Positions 12,401 through 21,591 of a stretch of 64,000 nucleotides of DNA are shown here, piece after piece. Under the pieces are notes generated by a model, which was not told the DNA's origin, searched no databases, and saw nothing but the letters and a program-made list of their open reading frames with translations. This DNA is from Pieris napi (lineage: Eukaryota > Arthropoda > Insecta > Lepidoptera > Pieridae): NCBI RefSeq assembly GCF_905475465.1, contig NC_062259.1:2118501-2182500 (forward strand), given 5' to 3'. The number at the start of each line of letters is the position of its first letter. Position 1 is the first letter of the stretch. Made by a program: the position numbers and the translations under genes.

Positions 12401-15400
12401 TTCACCTTCACTGCCTTTTAAATATGTTAACCGATTGTAAAGGTGCTTATCTTATCGCCTTTTTTTTTGGAGCGTGCTTCGCTCGGGCAACCGTAAACCT
12501 GGAAAAATATACCAAAACTTCCCTCATATTCAGATATTGGTGAAAGCCGCAAGAAATTTCGGCCAGTTGATTTTGTATTGGACTTGTTTTTTATGTATTT
12601 GACATATGTTTTGTATGCATTATCAAGGTCTTCAATTCTCTACAACTCATATATAACGTTAATGCAGCGTTCGTAATTTTTCATTTTCGCCTATGGGAAC
12701 GTTCAAGTATTACGTCACGCAATTTTTGGAGATTGTTGGACCCCCCCCCCCATGTAACCGCCGTAACGTTTTTCTGTACCCAAGTATAGTAAAATGTTTC
12801 ATGACCACCTAGTGACTCTTTATACCTAAAAGTTAGCATTAAGTGGTGTAAAGTACTGGAAAGTCGAAAATAATATTAAAAATAACGCGTAATTCAATCC
12901 CCGCCCCGCATCGTAACGTTTTACAAAATGACCCCCTCCCCCCAAAATTCGTTACGTAATACTTGAACGCTCTCTATTACTCACAAGTAACGTGGCTTTC
13001 TATTGGTAAGAAAATTTACAAAATCCAGAGATATTCGTAAATTTATTTAAATAATTTGGAATTTGAATTACGGTTTTTAATTGTTTAGAAATTATACTTA
13101 CTGTGTTTCGTAACAATTTCTTAGTGATTCCTCAAACCAATAATTGAGTTTCTTAAGTGAACGATTTAATTTTTTTATATTAAAAGCTATGTATGTTACA
13201 TGGGAGTGATTTTAGAAAAGTTAAGGTACTAAAAAGGTTGGGAAACACTGCCTTAAAATCTCACAAACTTCACCTCTTTATAAATAAATATAATATATGA
13301 AGTGTCACTTTGATCTTTTGATATGTGACTGACAGATCCATTAATGGTTTTAATCCAGGCTAAAAACCATTAAATCGAATAAACTGTCAAATTTATATAT
13401 ACGAAAATACTATAGCTTGGCGCAAACAGCGTAATAAAACTTTAATTCACGCTAAGTCGCGTGCATATTATAAAATGTTTCGTCATGTCGGTGACGCAAT
13501 TAAATTTAATAGTGTAGTATTATTGTCCGAGGTCGTGAATCGAAACAAGTGATGTAGTGATTTTAACCGGTAAACGTCAATTTAAATATAAAAACCAGTT
13601 CGCGCCGGTCTCCAAATTGGTACGCAATTGGCCGAAACAGCAATCATTTATATCCTCGATCTGGTTCTTTGCCGTTCCAGTGTCTTTAGACTTTAAATAA
13701 CTTTAGTTTATTCTAGTAACCGTCAAAACATTAAAACCGACAAACGCATGCACATCACTATGTCGTTCAATGCACTAATAGTGGCCGGATGCGTCTTGCG
13801 CGAACCGATTTTAACCGGTTTAATTCCATTCGAGCGCGCCTCACTCACAGCCAATCAACGCTGGATTCGCTCAGTTGTTTTCGTTCAGTGATCTGTCACG
13901 TTCGCTGTACGCCATTTCGCGATATTTTCGAGTTTCGTATATTGCTACAAAAACGCATATTTATAACGCGGTAACTAAATAATGCTGGACAAGTGATTGT
14001 TTAAAGTTGTGTATAACGTTTGTAATGGTTGGTGAAGTGGTTTGGGAACTCGCTATGGTGGATGTTCGTAGCTCGGCTTTCCGTTTTGTCTCAGGAGCGT
14101 TTCTATTCTTTAACCTGACCAGGCAGGATTATAGCTGACGAGTACAATGCTCGTGATCGAGCAAAGAGTCCACACACGTAACTTAAGCCGAGGGATTTTT
14201 CTTAAGGCTAGACTGTTTCACGGTCTCGAGGCCAGTGGTTGGCGGATGAAATTCTCTCTTCTGAAGGCCGAGGTGGAGATCGAGGCTGATACTGAAACTT
14301 ATATAGAGATTGCAAGAAAACTGAAAGCTGCCAATGTTGTGGTTAAGCCGACGCGACTTAGATTACCGTAAATATCCAGTTATTACCGACTTTTTCCAAG
14401 CCACTCAAATTACATTGTGTTTGAGTACATTTTGTAGTTATTTTCATAACAGCTTATGCAAGGCATATACTTATTACTTTGAATGAGTGTTACATATTAT
14501 TATATGATATTTTCATAATACATAAATCAACAATTTCTTTTTATACAGACAGAATTAATATGATATTACTTTTATTGAACATTATTACTCCGAGCTGTAT
14601 AAGTCTAGAAATCTAATCTAGTCTACCATAGACCTAAAAGTAATATAGGATATTTACCAAAGGATTTGTTGAATGTTTATATACCTATGAATAACCTTAA
14701 TTTATCAACATAACTTCAAAATTTCAAAGCATTATATTTCCATTCAAAGCATTGTTTATATTGCTAAATGTATAGCAGTAGATACATTTCTGCTTAATAT
14801 ATATATGAATTTGTACCTAAAACTCATAAAATACAAAGAAGAAGGCAATGCTTATTGGTATTAAGTATTTGCTTCCAGACAACCAGATTAAAGATTTTTT
14901 TTCTATTGTACGCTAACAGCCTGTCATTTAAATGTTGGTTCTTTTTTTAATTGATTTGGTCATAATTATAGCCTATGTTGTATTTATAACATCCTAGAGA
15001 GTCCACATAGAGTTAATTTGTATAATTTTAGTACAGATAAATTATTTGAGTTTTTTGTTAAATACATCTTTCAACTCTAGGCCTTTTGTTAATAAGCTAC
15101 ACATCATTAAAGCAACCCTAGTGACAGAATACTATTAAAAATACAATTTTATAAAGAAAACTGAAATAAATTCCTACATATAATATCTAACTTAGAAATA
15201 GAGTTAGTGAACTTTGGTTTATGCAGGAAATACCCAACTAAATACTAAAATATATAGTACCAAAATTTTTTTATTTACATAACTCATTGTTACAAATTCT
15301 TTACAGCAGCTATGGTTAGAAATATAAAGACAGAAGACAATTATGTTTATGATAAGAACCTTATTGTTCTATTATTGCCAATAGAAAGAAAAACACTAAT

Positions 15401-18400
15401 AATAAAATTTGCATTTATATTCATCAAAGACCTTTTTTTTTTTAACACAGTTTAAATACATTAGTATTATATTTAGTTTAAAATTTACAGTTAAATGCCA
15501 TCTTTACTAAAGTTAATGGCAAAAATATAATTACCGACTAATATATTGCAACATTTCAAGTAATACTGTATCTGGAAAAGTTTCATGATTCCACAATTAT
15601 ATGAAGGACAGGAAACTATCAATAACCAAAGATACTAGAATTGTCTTTAGATTATAATTGACATTATACATATGTGACATATACAGGAAAATACTAATAA
15701 AACCTTAATATTTATAATTAATAATAAAAAATAAAATAACAATAAAGCCCCTTAATTTCTAATCTTTACAAATGTTGAATTTAGATTTGTTATTTTTTTC
15801 CCTTATTACATGATATCCTAACTTCCTTTGATTGCAACCAGCTAACGGGTTCTTAAGTCACCCTCTTCTTTTTCTCACCGTTTCCATAGTTGCCTTATGA
15901 ATCAAATAAACTATAAATCCTTATGAATAAAAATATGTAATAATTTTAATAGATTGCTAGTAATATAAACCTTATTTAAACTTAATTATATTGGTTAAAC
16001 TCTAGGAATGTTGACATTATAAAATAGGACTTTAACATTTCGACAGGAAAACTAGAAAACTTTAGGACTAATATTGCTATCATAAAAAGGCGTCAGGGGT
16101 AGAAAGGTAAAAATTATAAATAATATAATAATATATATTAATAATAGCCTTTATTGCTGTAAAGTACTTAATCCTAGTACATAAAAATGTGTTATAATAT
16201 AAAGACTAATAACTAATTGGCAAGCCGATAAATTTCTATTTTACAGTCCTTGGTCATAGGCCTAGCCTCTAAGAGCTTTATTATATACTAGCTGGCCTGG
16301 CGAACATCGTACCGCCTAACAGTCGATTCTTTATTTTTTTTAAATACTTATTCTGCTATTCAGGACACCGGTCTAGCTAAGATAAAAAATGTTGTTAAGA
16401 CAACAAATACATTATGTCAAAAATTAAAAATTTACCTTCCCGGAACCCCTCCACTAACATTTGAACTTTATGATATGGTAATAAAGTTCATATAGAAAAA
16501 AAGTAGAAAACGAAAACTGTTGTTTTTAGACTTTTTCACTAAAATTTTTTAATTTTTCTCTCCGTAAGAACCATCCTCGTACTTCAAAGAATATTATATT
16601 AAAAAAAATTGGCCAAATCGGTCAAGCCGTTTTCATGTTGTCGTGACAACGGAAAACGGGTTTCATTTTTATATATATAGATTAATGGCCAATTGAATTG
16701 TGTGGTCCAGCTTTATAGGCAGCCTTAAGTGTTAAACTTATGTGTATAAAAAACAGTAACAACCTCTCAGACATAGCCAAATACACTAAAAACATATTTA
16801 AATTGGTAAAGGTGAGATACTGATACTGATACTAGAAATTTATATATTAAATAAATAAAAAATTTACTTAAATATTACCTGGAAAATACATTATATGTTT
16901 ATATCGTACATTTATTAATTATATATTGGTAATTTTTTAAATTAATTATCTAATATGGTTGCCTAATTGAATCATGTCACAAATAAGGGTTACCTGCTGT
17001 TGAAGATGATAAATTTTTAGGGTAGAGTGAAAGAGTTAACGCATAACATTATTTGTCAGACGAGGATAGCAATTGCCAGCTGTGCGACGCTTTTAAGCCA
17101 ATGCGCAGGCGTCGAATGTTAGTGTTCTCAAACTGAATATATTATTATTAATAAATGTACGTTATAAATGTATAGAAATCATACCTGTTTACACCTGGCT
17201 ATGAAGAAGTGCCCAATGTGATTTTCAAAAATCTTTATGTAAATTGCCGTGTTGTGACTATATTTAAAAAACAAGTGAACGAAATTTTTTCTCAAAAATC
17301 AATTCAAATTAATTTAATTAAAAATACTAGTGGCCAAATTTTAATAGGCAACTTGGTAGATATTCTCCTAATTATAAATAAGTACTAAAAATTTGGTTTT
17401 TAGCAAATAACCTATGAGCGCACTAATCCTGCAGCCGGATCTTAGACTATCGGGAAAATAAATCACCAATAGAGAATAGATCAGTTTCACCTGCATTCAT
17501 TCTTTCCAGGATGTTAAACATTAAGCATTTTTTGAAAAATGCAAACGAATATTGTTTTGTTTGAAAACTGTAGTACATTGGTTTATTGTCAATAGTTTCC
17601 GTAGCATATAGGAATCATTGGTATACCTCAAGTGGCAATTAAGATACTAATTTTGTACAGAAAACAATTTTTTTTTTTTGAAAAATAGCCTATGTTCATC
17701 AAGGATAATGTAGGTTTCTAATAGTGAATGAATTTTTGATATTAGTCCTGTATTTAGAGCCTAGACAATGAAATCAAATCATTCCTCGTTATAATATAAT
17801 TGTAGATTATGGTCAGAACTATGAATAATAAACAAAATAAATCTTTTGTCTTAGCACACCGAAGGTGGCAAGCCCTGGACTGAACAAGCCTGTGCTGTCT
17901 CAACCAAGTGAGTTTTAAGTATTTAAACACATTTTTATTGAGTTAAAAAAAATAACATTTGTTATAATTGTACTATACTAGAACTGAGCTGTCAGTATGA
18001 CAGCTAAGTTGACGGTTTTGTCTGCAACACTTCATTATGACACATTATCATAATAATATAGAATTAAATATTTGTCGTTTTTATTTTCAGCTATCATCAC
18101 AACAAATCAGATGAAAGCCTTGTACTGTCAAGAGTAAGTATCTCCTCCAGGCCACGTTATCCCATGTTTACAAAATTGTAGGTTAAATAAATAAAAACGA
18201 TTAGGTTTCGATTCTTAAGTGTATTTTGAAATAATTTATTGTTTTTAGAGCCCCCGAGGTTAAAGTGCCAACACCGTCATGTCTCTCGCCAGGCGCCATC
18301 TTGCCCGATCTGCCGCACCCCACAGATAATGACACTGACAAGGTAAATGTCATAATCATTTCATACTAAAATATATAACAGTTTTAATGTGAGCATTCTG

Positions 18401-21021
18401 TATAAAAAGTGTTATGGAATAGAAGAACTAAAAATTATCATTAACCAATCAAAAAATATTGAGTTTGTACGTTAGTCATGTGACAAAAACCAGTGACGTA
18501 ACATGCTTGCAAATAATGTCGTCACCTAATACTGTCTTAGAGTGTATATGGATAACATGTAAAAAACTTGACACTTGTCAGTGTTACAAGCATGGTGCGT
18601 CACAGTGCAACGCCATCTTGTTTAAACAGCGTTTCGGCATTAAAATATGAAAACGTCATTGGTCAACGTGTTTACAAGCACGTTGCGTCACAGTGCGACG
18701 CCATCTTGAAATTATGAATGTATTATATTGTGATACATTGTATAGGTTCTATAGTCTGATATATTTGAAATGGTTTTTGATGTCTTCAGCATAACGGTCT
18801 CTCGAAGGAGGCATCGTCGGCGGACACGCAAGCATGGCTGAACCGGCACCGTTTCGCCCAACACGCGGCTACGTTTAGCAACTTTTGCGGGGCCGATCTG
18901 TTGCGGTGAGTGTTTTGGGGTATGGGCCAAATAGACAAGAATTTAGATATGCCCTTCATATGGGGAATGGAATAAATTAATTTCACCTTTTGAGTGCTGT
19001 AAGAAATATGTCCGCCATTATTGGAGTATGGGACATGTATTTGTGTGAAATTAGACATCATATCATGATGGGGAATGGGTCATATCTATATATATAAAAA
19101 TGAATTGCTGTCCGTTAATCTCGCTAAAACTCGAGAACGGCTGGACCGATTTGGCTAATTATGATCTTAAAATATTTGTGGAAGATCAGGCAAGGTTTAA
19201 ACGATGGGAAACGTAAATAATAATTAAAGAAAAATACTAAAAATGACTATTGAATTTCCCAATACAAACTGTTCTTAGATTGGGAAATGGACGTCTTTTT
19301 AGAAATTAAAAATTGTCACTTGGTTGTCATTTACATATTTGTAGATTCTTACAAAAATATGTGTTTCATAGTATTAGTATGTTGTCTGCTGTATGAGGGC
19401 CGACCTCTTTGGTCTGTTTTAAAAGTTTTGACACAAATATATGTTGGTGAAACAAAGTTCACGGGGTCATCAAATTGTCAGTGTTGTAAGAAATGTGTCC
19501 CGCAATTATTGGGGTATGGGGCATGGGACTTAATGGGGTGTGTGACATGTTTTAATAACTTTTTTGTTCATGTATGTACTATTTTTGGGGTTTGGTAAGA
19601 AAATACTTAAAACGCAGTTGGGGTATGGGACATAATTAATTTTATCTTTACAGTCTCTCTCGGGACGATATAATACAAATTTGCGGGCTTGCTGATGGTA
19701 TACGACTATACAACGCTCTTCATGCGAAGTGAGTATTTAAAATATCGAACAGAAATGTAATAATCATTTGACCATGCACATTGACCCTGCATTACATTGA
19801 TTTGTTACTCATGCAGAGTCATCAATTGTCAATGTCAGTCAATTGTGCATGTACTTATAGAAGGACCTCTGGTTCTGCACATGAAAGTCACTAGTTATTA
19901 AAGTGAATGCCAGACGAATTTGTTTTAACATTAGCACCGGTTTGGTCACGTGACGTCCTCGTGTCCTATTGTGACCTGCGCATGGGCATTGTATTGTAGC
20001 AGGTTAATAAGCTAGTTAATCTTTTGTCACTACTGTTACTTGAATCATGAAATAATTGCATGGTCACTATCCGAACATGAACACAGTGCAAAAAATTTGC
20101 ATCGTCACAATAAATTGCATTCAAATCTAATTTGCATGGTCACTCAATATTAACAATGTTGTTTTTTGTAGACGCATCGAACCACGCCTAACAGTATACG
20201 TATGCGCTAGTGGTTCAAATATATACAGCGCGTTGTACCTCGACGCGTGCGCCGCCAGCGAATTACTCATCAAGCTGAAGGGGCTTTTGCACAGCGCTGC
20301 TGCCAAGGTAAGAATTGACCTTTTTATCCAGGAGGCTCGCCAGTGTGTTGCTGGCCTTTTAAGAATTGCCTTAAGAAACAACAAGAAGGATGGTATTCCA
20401 TATTCTGCCTTGACGACCGATAATAAAACGCAGCTGCAGGTCTTAGAGTGAACAACTCTCAACAGTCTCCAGGGTAAATGCGGTAGAAGATGCAGAGAGA
20501 CCCCACATCTCTACGGAACGCCAAGGGGATCAAGCCGCACGGAAAGTGACTGGTCGTTGACGATTGGAATCGCTCTTCGTTGAATACGGTCAAGCGTATG
20601 GAAAAAATTGAAAAAATTGTCGTACCAAATTTCATCGAAATCGGTTCAGTCGTTTTTGAGATATGGATTGATTTCGCGAATTTAGTTTATATTGAAAAGT
20701 ATTTAAAGTTATATAATAACGCCATTATCGGACCCGTCGTCCGATAATTAAGCTTTTAAGCGCATGAACCCTGAGGTCGTAGGTTCAAATCCCCGTTAGT
20801 TTTTTTTTTATGCCGTATGTAACGAGTGCTTTTTTTATTGACACTGAACTAGCCTAATAAATATATTTAATTTTTTTCAGGAATGCGAAACAGTACTTGT
20901 GTCGGGACCGAACGGCGCAAGAGTACGTTTAACCGACGAACTCGTACGACATCTCCCGGATTCGTCCACTTATAAACTCGAACATGTGGAAAACTCGCTT
21001 CTACTTAGTCCAACTAACTAA
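431..21021 (+). CDS. gem: gemini/TFCP2 (CP2/LSF-family transcription factor), 14 exons, 5' partial
   Basis: Sequence-specific nuclear transcription factor of the CP2/LSF branch of the Grainyhead superfamily. Exons: 431-523, 1715-1894, 2577-2678, 5141-5248, 5621-5755, 7326-7445, 8445-8512, 17855-17907, 18091-18133, 18249-18342, 18790-18905, 19654-19728, 20172-20307, 20881-21021 (TAA). All junctions are GT-AG and phases match except exon 1 to 2 (see the frameshift entry). Exons 2-6 encode the CP2 DNA-binding domain: [30 protein letters not shown], then the highly conserved [20 protein letters not shown]. Exons 7-10 are a Pro/Ser/Thr-rich linker. Exons 11-13 encode the SAM-like oligomerisation region ([36 protein letters not shown]), and exons 13-14 the C-terminal dimerisation domain. 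About 486 codons are present, close to human TFCP2 (502 residues). ATG at 448 is the first in-frame Met here, but exon 1 follows a splice acceptor, so the true start may lie upstream. Gene identity is secure; the orthologue name gem is inferred from one CP2-type gene in insects. Confidence 0.95.
524..1714. other. gem intron 1: repeat-filled
   Basis: Holds a copy of the GCGTCAC...GCCATCTTG dispersed repeat (about 858-905), a SINE-like stretch with TGCCTGATTGGATCTAATGCC (about 1140-1385), and two related stretches at about 1471-1500 and 1681-1710 that share the theme TGGT-CCCGA-ATCCAGA-TTTTTCCA. The second runs to within a few bases of the exon 2 acceptor and forms its pyrimidine tract. No further exon was recognised, although a short one could be missed. 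Confidence 0.6.
1715..1894 (+). other. gem: gem exon 2 with an apparent +1 frameshift in an A6 run
   Basis: Exon 1 ends after one base of a codon at 523. The best acceptor, CAG at 1712-1714, continues in frame as K-VLDEDFEK. The conserved CP2 residues ([10 protein letters not shown] onward) are in another frame. The switch falls at the run of six A at 1736-1741: five A would make the two parts continuous and the exon 179 bp, which fits the flanking phases, whereas the 180 bp seen does not. An in-frame TAG at 1721-1723 blocks reading upstream in the conserved frame. Explanations are an assembly or sequencing indel, a real allele, or use of the inner acceptor ending at 1749 after an unseen short exon. 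Every other exon is intact, so a decayed gene is unlikely. Confidence 0.7.
1905..2015 (+). mobile_element. LINE ORF2 C-terminal remnant, plus strand
   Basis: Directly after the exon 2 donor, translation gives [15 protein letters not shown] and SLKGRQ, the C-terminal signature of the KGRQR-tail LINE. It is truncated at both ends and is intronic. Confidence 0.7.
2137..2576 (-). mobile_element. RTE-type LINE ORF2 C-terminal fragment reaching the gem exon 3 acceptor
   Basis: The minus strand reads [18 protein letters not shown], then TDRIRN, then [25 protein letters not shown] and SWLKNL. These are characteristic of the end of RTE-like endonuclease/reverse-transcriptase polyproteins. One frame stays open from about 2570 down to 2137. 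In sense orientation relative to gem this DNA supplies the pyrimidine tract and the AG (2575-2576) used by exon 3. Confidence 0.8.
2735..2940 (-). repeat. Partial tRNA-type SINE followed by a KGRQR-tail fragment
   Basis: The segment from about 2735 to 2850 (AGTGGTGTTACTACC, TTTTTAGGTCTGGGTCTCAG, CCTGTGCCTGACACACGCCG) matches the internal body of the SINE found more fully at 41578-41812, 58478-58710 and 61033-61250. It is followed by a degraded inverted LINE tail (about 2870-2935). It lies in gem intron 3. Confidence 0.6.
3005..3420 (-). other. GC-rich segment of unknown identity with open minus-strand frames
   Basis: A sharp GC-rich island in an AT-rich intron, abutting the left side of the 3499-5074 element. 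The minus strand has open frames at 3157-3411 (84 codons) and 3009-3209 (66 codons) with Arg/Lys-rich predicted products that I do not recognise. It most resembles the GC-rich part of an old retroelement, but no motif proves this. Confidence 0.3.
3499..5074. mobile_element. 1.58-kb terminal-inverted-repeat DNA element with subterminal motif arrays
   Basis: The left end reads ATGGTAGGGGAGCCCA and the right end is its reverse complement, GGGCTCCCCTACCAT; similarity continues inward (GGGATTTACT, then a GAGCG-like motif). Inside, the motif TCTGACGCGCTCGAG and the short CAGATTA recur. Forward copies are at 4643, 4782 and 4881, with a variant at 5026. Reverse-complement copies are at 3676, with variants at 3537 and 3811. 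The middle (about 3900-4550) is unique AT-rich sequence without a recognisable transposase; one open frame at 4060-4290 codes a basic 76-residue product of unknown relationship. Flanks show no obvious target duplication. It lies entirely in gem intron 3. Superfamily not assigned. Confidence 0.65.
5805..5885. repeat. Degenerate GAGT microsatellite
   Basis: Imperfect GAGTGAGTGAATGATT-like repetition after the exon 5 donor; weaker patches recur at about 6110-6130, 6330-6355 and 6475-6540 in the same intron (5756-7325). Confidence 0.75.
5890..6095 (+). mobile_element. KGRQR-tail LINE 3' fragment, plus orientation
   Basis: GTTCCACAACTCAGCGTTTC, the CCGCGCACCAGCTGCCCACT block and ACCGGCAACGCACTTTCGAC match the copy at 1-330, with internal deletions and a terminal ATAAAAATAAAAG tail. 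Confidence 0.7.
6605..6760 (-). mobile_element. LINE ORF2 C-terminal fragment (KSWRRP-type)
   Basis: The minus strand ends with [17 protein letters not shown] followed by a short 3' UTR. Related ends occur at about 15755-15890 (minus), 33730-33950 (plus) and 35960-36245 (minus, reading [20 protein letters not shown]). This marks a second LINE family besides the KGRQR one. Confidence 0.6.
6933..7012 (+). repeat. Solo arm of a TIR element (AAGTTATACTTCTTTAGGCG)
   Basis: Begins AAGTTATACTTCTTTAGGCG and continues GATGAGAGTGAAATTTTACG, ATGCGCGCGCACCGTGACAC. The reverse complement of the same arm is at 11608-11677, and its terminal part at 10826-10869. No partner arm is nearby, so this is a solo or degraded copy in gem intron 5. 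Confidence 0.6.
7555..8185 (+). mobile_element. Two LINE tail fragments and a SINE piece in gem intron 6
   Basis: From about 7565 to 7690 is a diverged LINE C-terminus (GGCTGGAAGTCGTCCCGGTA and onward). At about 7735-7820 is a SINE fragment (CAATCAGGCAAAAGCTGATA, GAAACAGATACATAAGAGGC), and a GCGACGCCATCTTG repeat trace ends near 7880. From about 7920 to 8185 is a clear KGRQR-tail copy starting TCGGACGGGGCAGAGTTGAA and ending CCCCCTGTTCTATAAAAAA. Confidence 0.6.
9195..9545 (-). mobile_element. Stacked inverted KGRQR-tail LINE fragments
   Basis: Three successive partial copies on the minus strand. Each contains a CTCAATGCCAGAGG-like block, a GGTCGCGAGTG-like block and GAAGGACCCCAAGTCGAATTG (or variants). 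The last also holds the ACCACAAAGTGGTGG block. The local stacking suggests tandem duplication or nested insertion. Confidence 0.7.
9794..10219. mobile_element. Non-autonomous TIR element (copy A)
   Basis: About 426 bp, from AAGTGAAGGTTCTTTGG to AAGTTTCACTT. Most of its length aligns by eye with 59447-59866: TTCATATTTATA, AAAACACGTG, CAATTCGTCATTTGAGATTT, GCGCTGCACATCTTCGTGAC. No coding capacity was seen. Ends are approximate because similar GTGCGTGCGTAC DNA extends about 30 bp further left. Confidence 0.75.
12691..12972. mobile_element. MITE with CAAGTATTACGT inverted ends
   Basis: Left end GAACGTTCAAGTATTACGTC and right end CGTAATACTTGAACGCTC are inverted repeats, followed inward by C-rich tracts (a run of about 12 C at 12740-12751 and a CCCCCTCCCCCC tract near 12941). 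No ORF. A single diverged arm (CAAGTATTACATAAGCAC) occurs at about 41068-41105 in Lasp intron 1. The target duplication is uncertain, possibly CTAT. Confidence 0.65.
14147..14371 (+). CDS. Unrecognised small ORF in a GC-richer island of gem intron 7
   Basis: A 74-codon ORF starting [12 protein letters not shown], with a Glu/Ala-rich segment ([20 protein letters not shown]) and ending TRLRLP. It sits in a 13480-14371 island richer in G+C than its surroundings. I do not recognise the product. It could be a chance frame, a TE remnant, a small-peptide gene or the leader of an alternative gem transcript. There is no clear splice donor into exon 8 and no protein motif, so it should be treated as tentative. 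Confidence 0.2.
   Translation: MLVIEQRVHTRNLSRGIFLKARLFHGLEASGWRMKFSLLKAEVEIEADTETYIEIARKLKAANVVVKPTRLRLP
16290..16681 (-). mobile_element. Non-autonomous Helitron-like element, minus orientation
   Basis: Read on the minus strand it starts TCTATATATATAAAAATG and ends CCAGGCCAGCTAG, flanked by host A and T, the hallmark of Helitron insertion (5' TC, 3' CTAG, A|T site). No Rep/Hel coding. A similar element is at 23580-23962; a 5' end alone is at 19085, and 3' ends near 30083 (plus; GAAGCTAG) and 58918-58949 (AGCTAA variant). Confidence 0.55.
19085..19200 (+). repeat. Helitron-like 5' end
   Basis: Starts A|TCTATATATATAAAAATG and continues GAATTGCTGTCCGTTAATCT, CTCGAGAACGGCTGGACCGA, a sequence common in Lepidoptera. 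No CTAG end was identified downstream. It interrupts a locally repeated part of gem intron 11. Confidence 0.5.
20308..20880. other. gem intron 13: repeat fragments
   Basis: A short inverted LINE tail (about 20325-20365, GGAGGCTCGCCAGTGTGTTG), a GC-richer unknown stretch (20460-20600), the common AATTTCATCGAAATCGGTTC block (20630-20650) and a tRNA-like B-box relic (TCGTAGGTTCAAATCCCCG, about 20777-20795). Confidence 0.5.
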
Positions 21022-21530
21022 AATCGTGTTGAAATTTCGCGGTAATAATTAACACAGGATATTACTGAGATTTTCGTAAATAACGGTAATAGCAGAAATA
21101 TTACGGCAAAACTATTGTAGCGTCAGTGGTAATTATCCGGATAAAAATGATTTGAAAATTACTTAATTTCACGGTAATAGCAGGAATATTATTGTAATGT
21201 AGTTATTAAAAATACTTGGACTATTTTCATAGAAGTTATTGCTATTGTATTACTGTGAATACAATATTATTACTGAAATATTACTGTAATGTAACTTTAT
21301 GAATTACCTTGCGACATACGTAATAAATGTCAAATTCATTTTGGATATTATTGTACCAACTATTTACAGGCGTTTCTGTCATACCCGATTTGAAGGAAAG
21401 AGACGGCTATACATGGATAGTTAAGTGATAGGTTTAAACTTTAACTCATAAATTGTTATTTTTAAGTATTTTAAAATTAATAATCACCTCTATTTATGGA
21501 CAATTCTCCACACGTCAAGATTAAATGTCA

Positions 21531-21591
21531 TTTTTGACATAAGACTAAAAATCCTTAGTATATTAAGAATTTTTAGTCTTGTGTCAAAAAA
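21531..21591. repeat. Near-perfect 61-nt inverted repeat (hairpin)
   Basis: Arms of about 27 nt around a loop of about 6 nt (GTATAT). The left arm reads TTTTTGACATAAGACTAAAA and its partner TTTTAGTCTTGTGTCAAAAA, with only two mismatches. It lies 0.5 kb after the gem stop, so it may be in the 3' UTR. Confidence 0.8.

Larger units (their letters stand above)
8513..17854. other. gem intron 7 (9.3 kb): repeats, AT-rich DNA, one GC-richer island
   Basis: Contents in order: SINE fragment (about 8560-8700), inverted LINE tails (9195-9545), TIR element (9794-10219), dispersed repeat (10735-10785), two TIR arms (10826-10869, 11608-11677), CAAGTATTACGT MITE (12691-12972), GC-richer island with a small ORF (13480-14371), long AT-rich stretch with no recognised content (about 14400-15750), LINE end (15755-15890), Helitron-like element (16290-16681), then AT-rich DNA to exon 8. 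The intron is unusually long for this gene and could house regulatory DNA or an alternative promoter. None is proven. Confidence 0.6.

Noticed and set aside
19287..19598. 103-codon plus-strand ORF
   Set aside because: It lies wholly in gem intron 11 between verified exons and overlaps locally repeated GTATGGG DNA; no protein motif.
20127..20462. 111-codon minus-strand ORF
   Set aside because: Antisense shadow of gem exon 13 plus an intronic LINE tail.
20760..20800. Possible tRNA (GTAGGTTCAAATCCCCG)
   Set aside because: Only the B-box half is present; no acceptor or anticodon stem.
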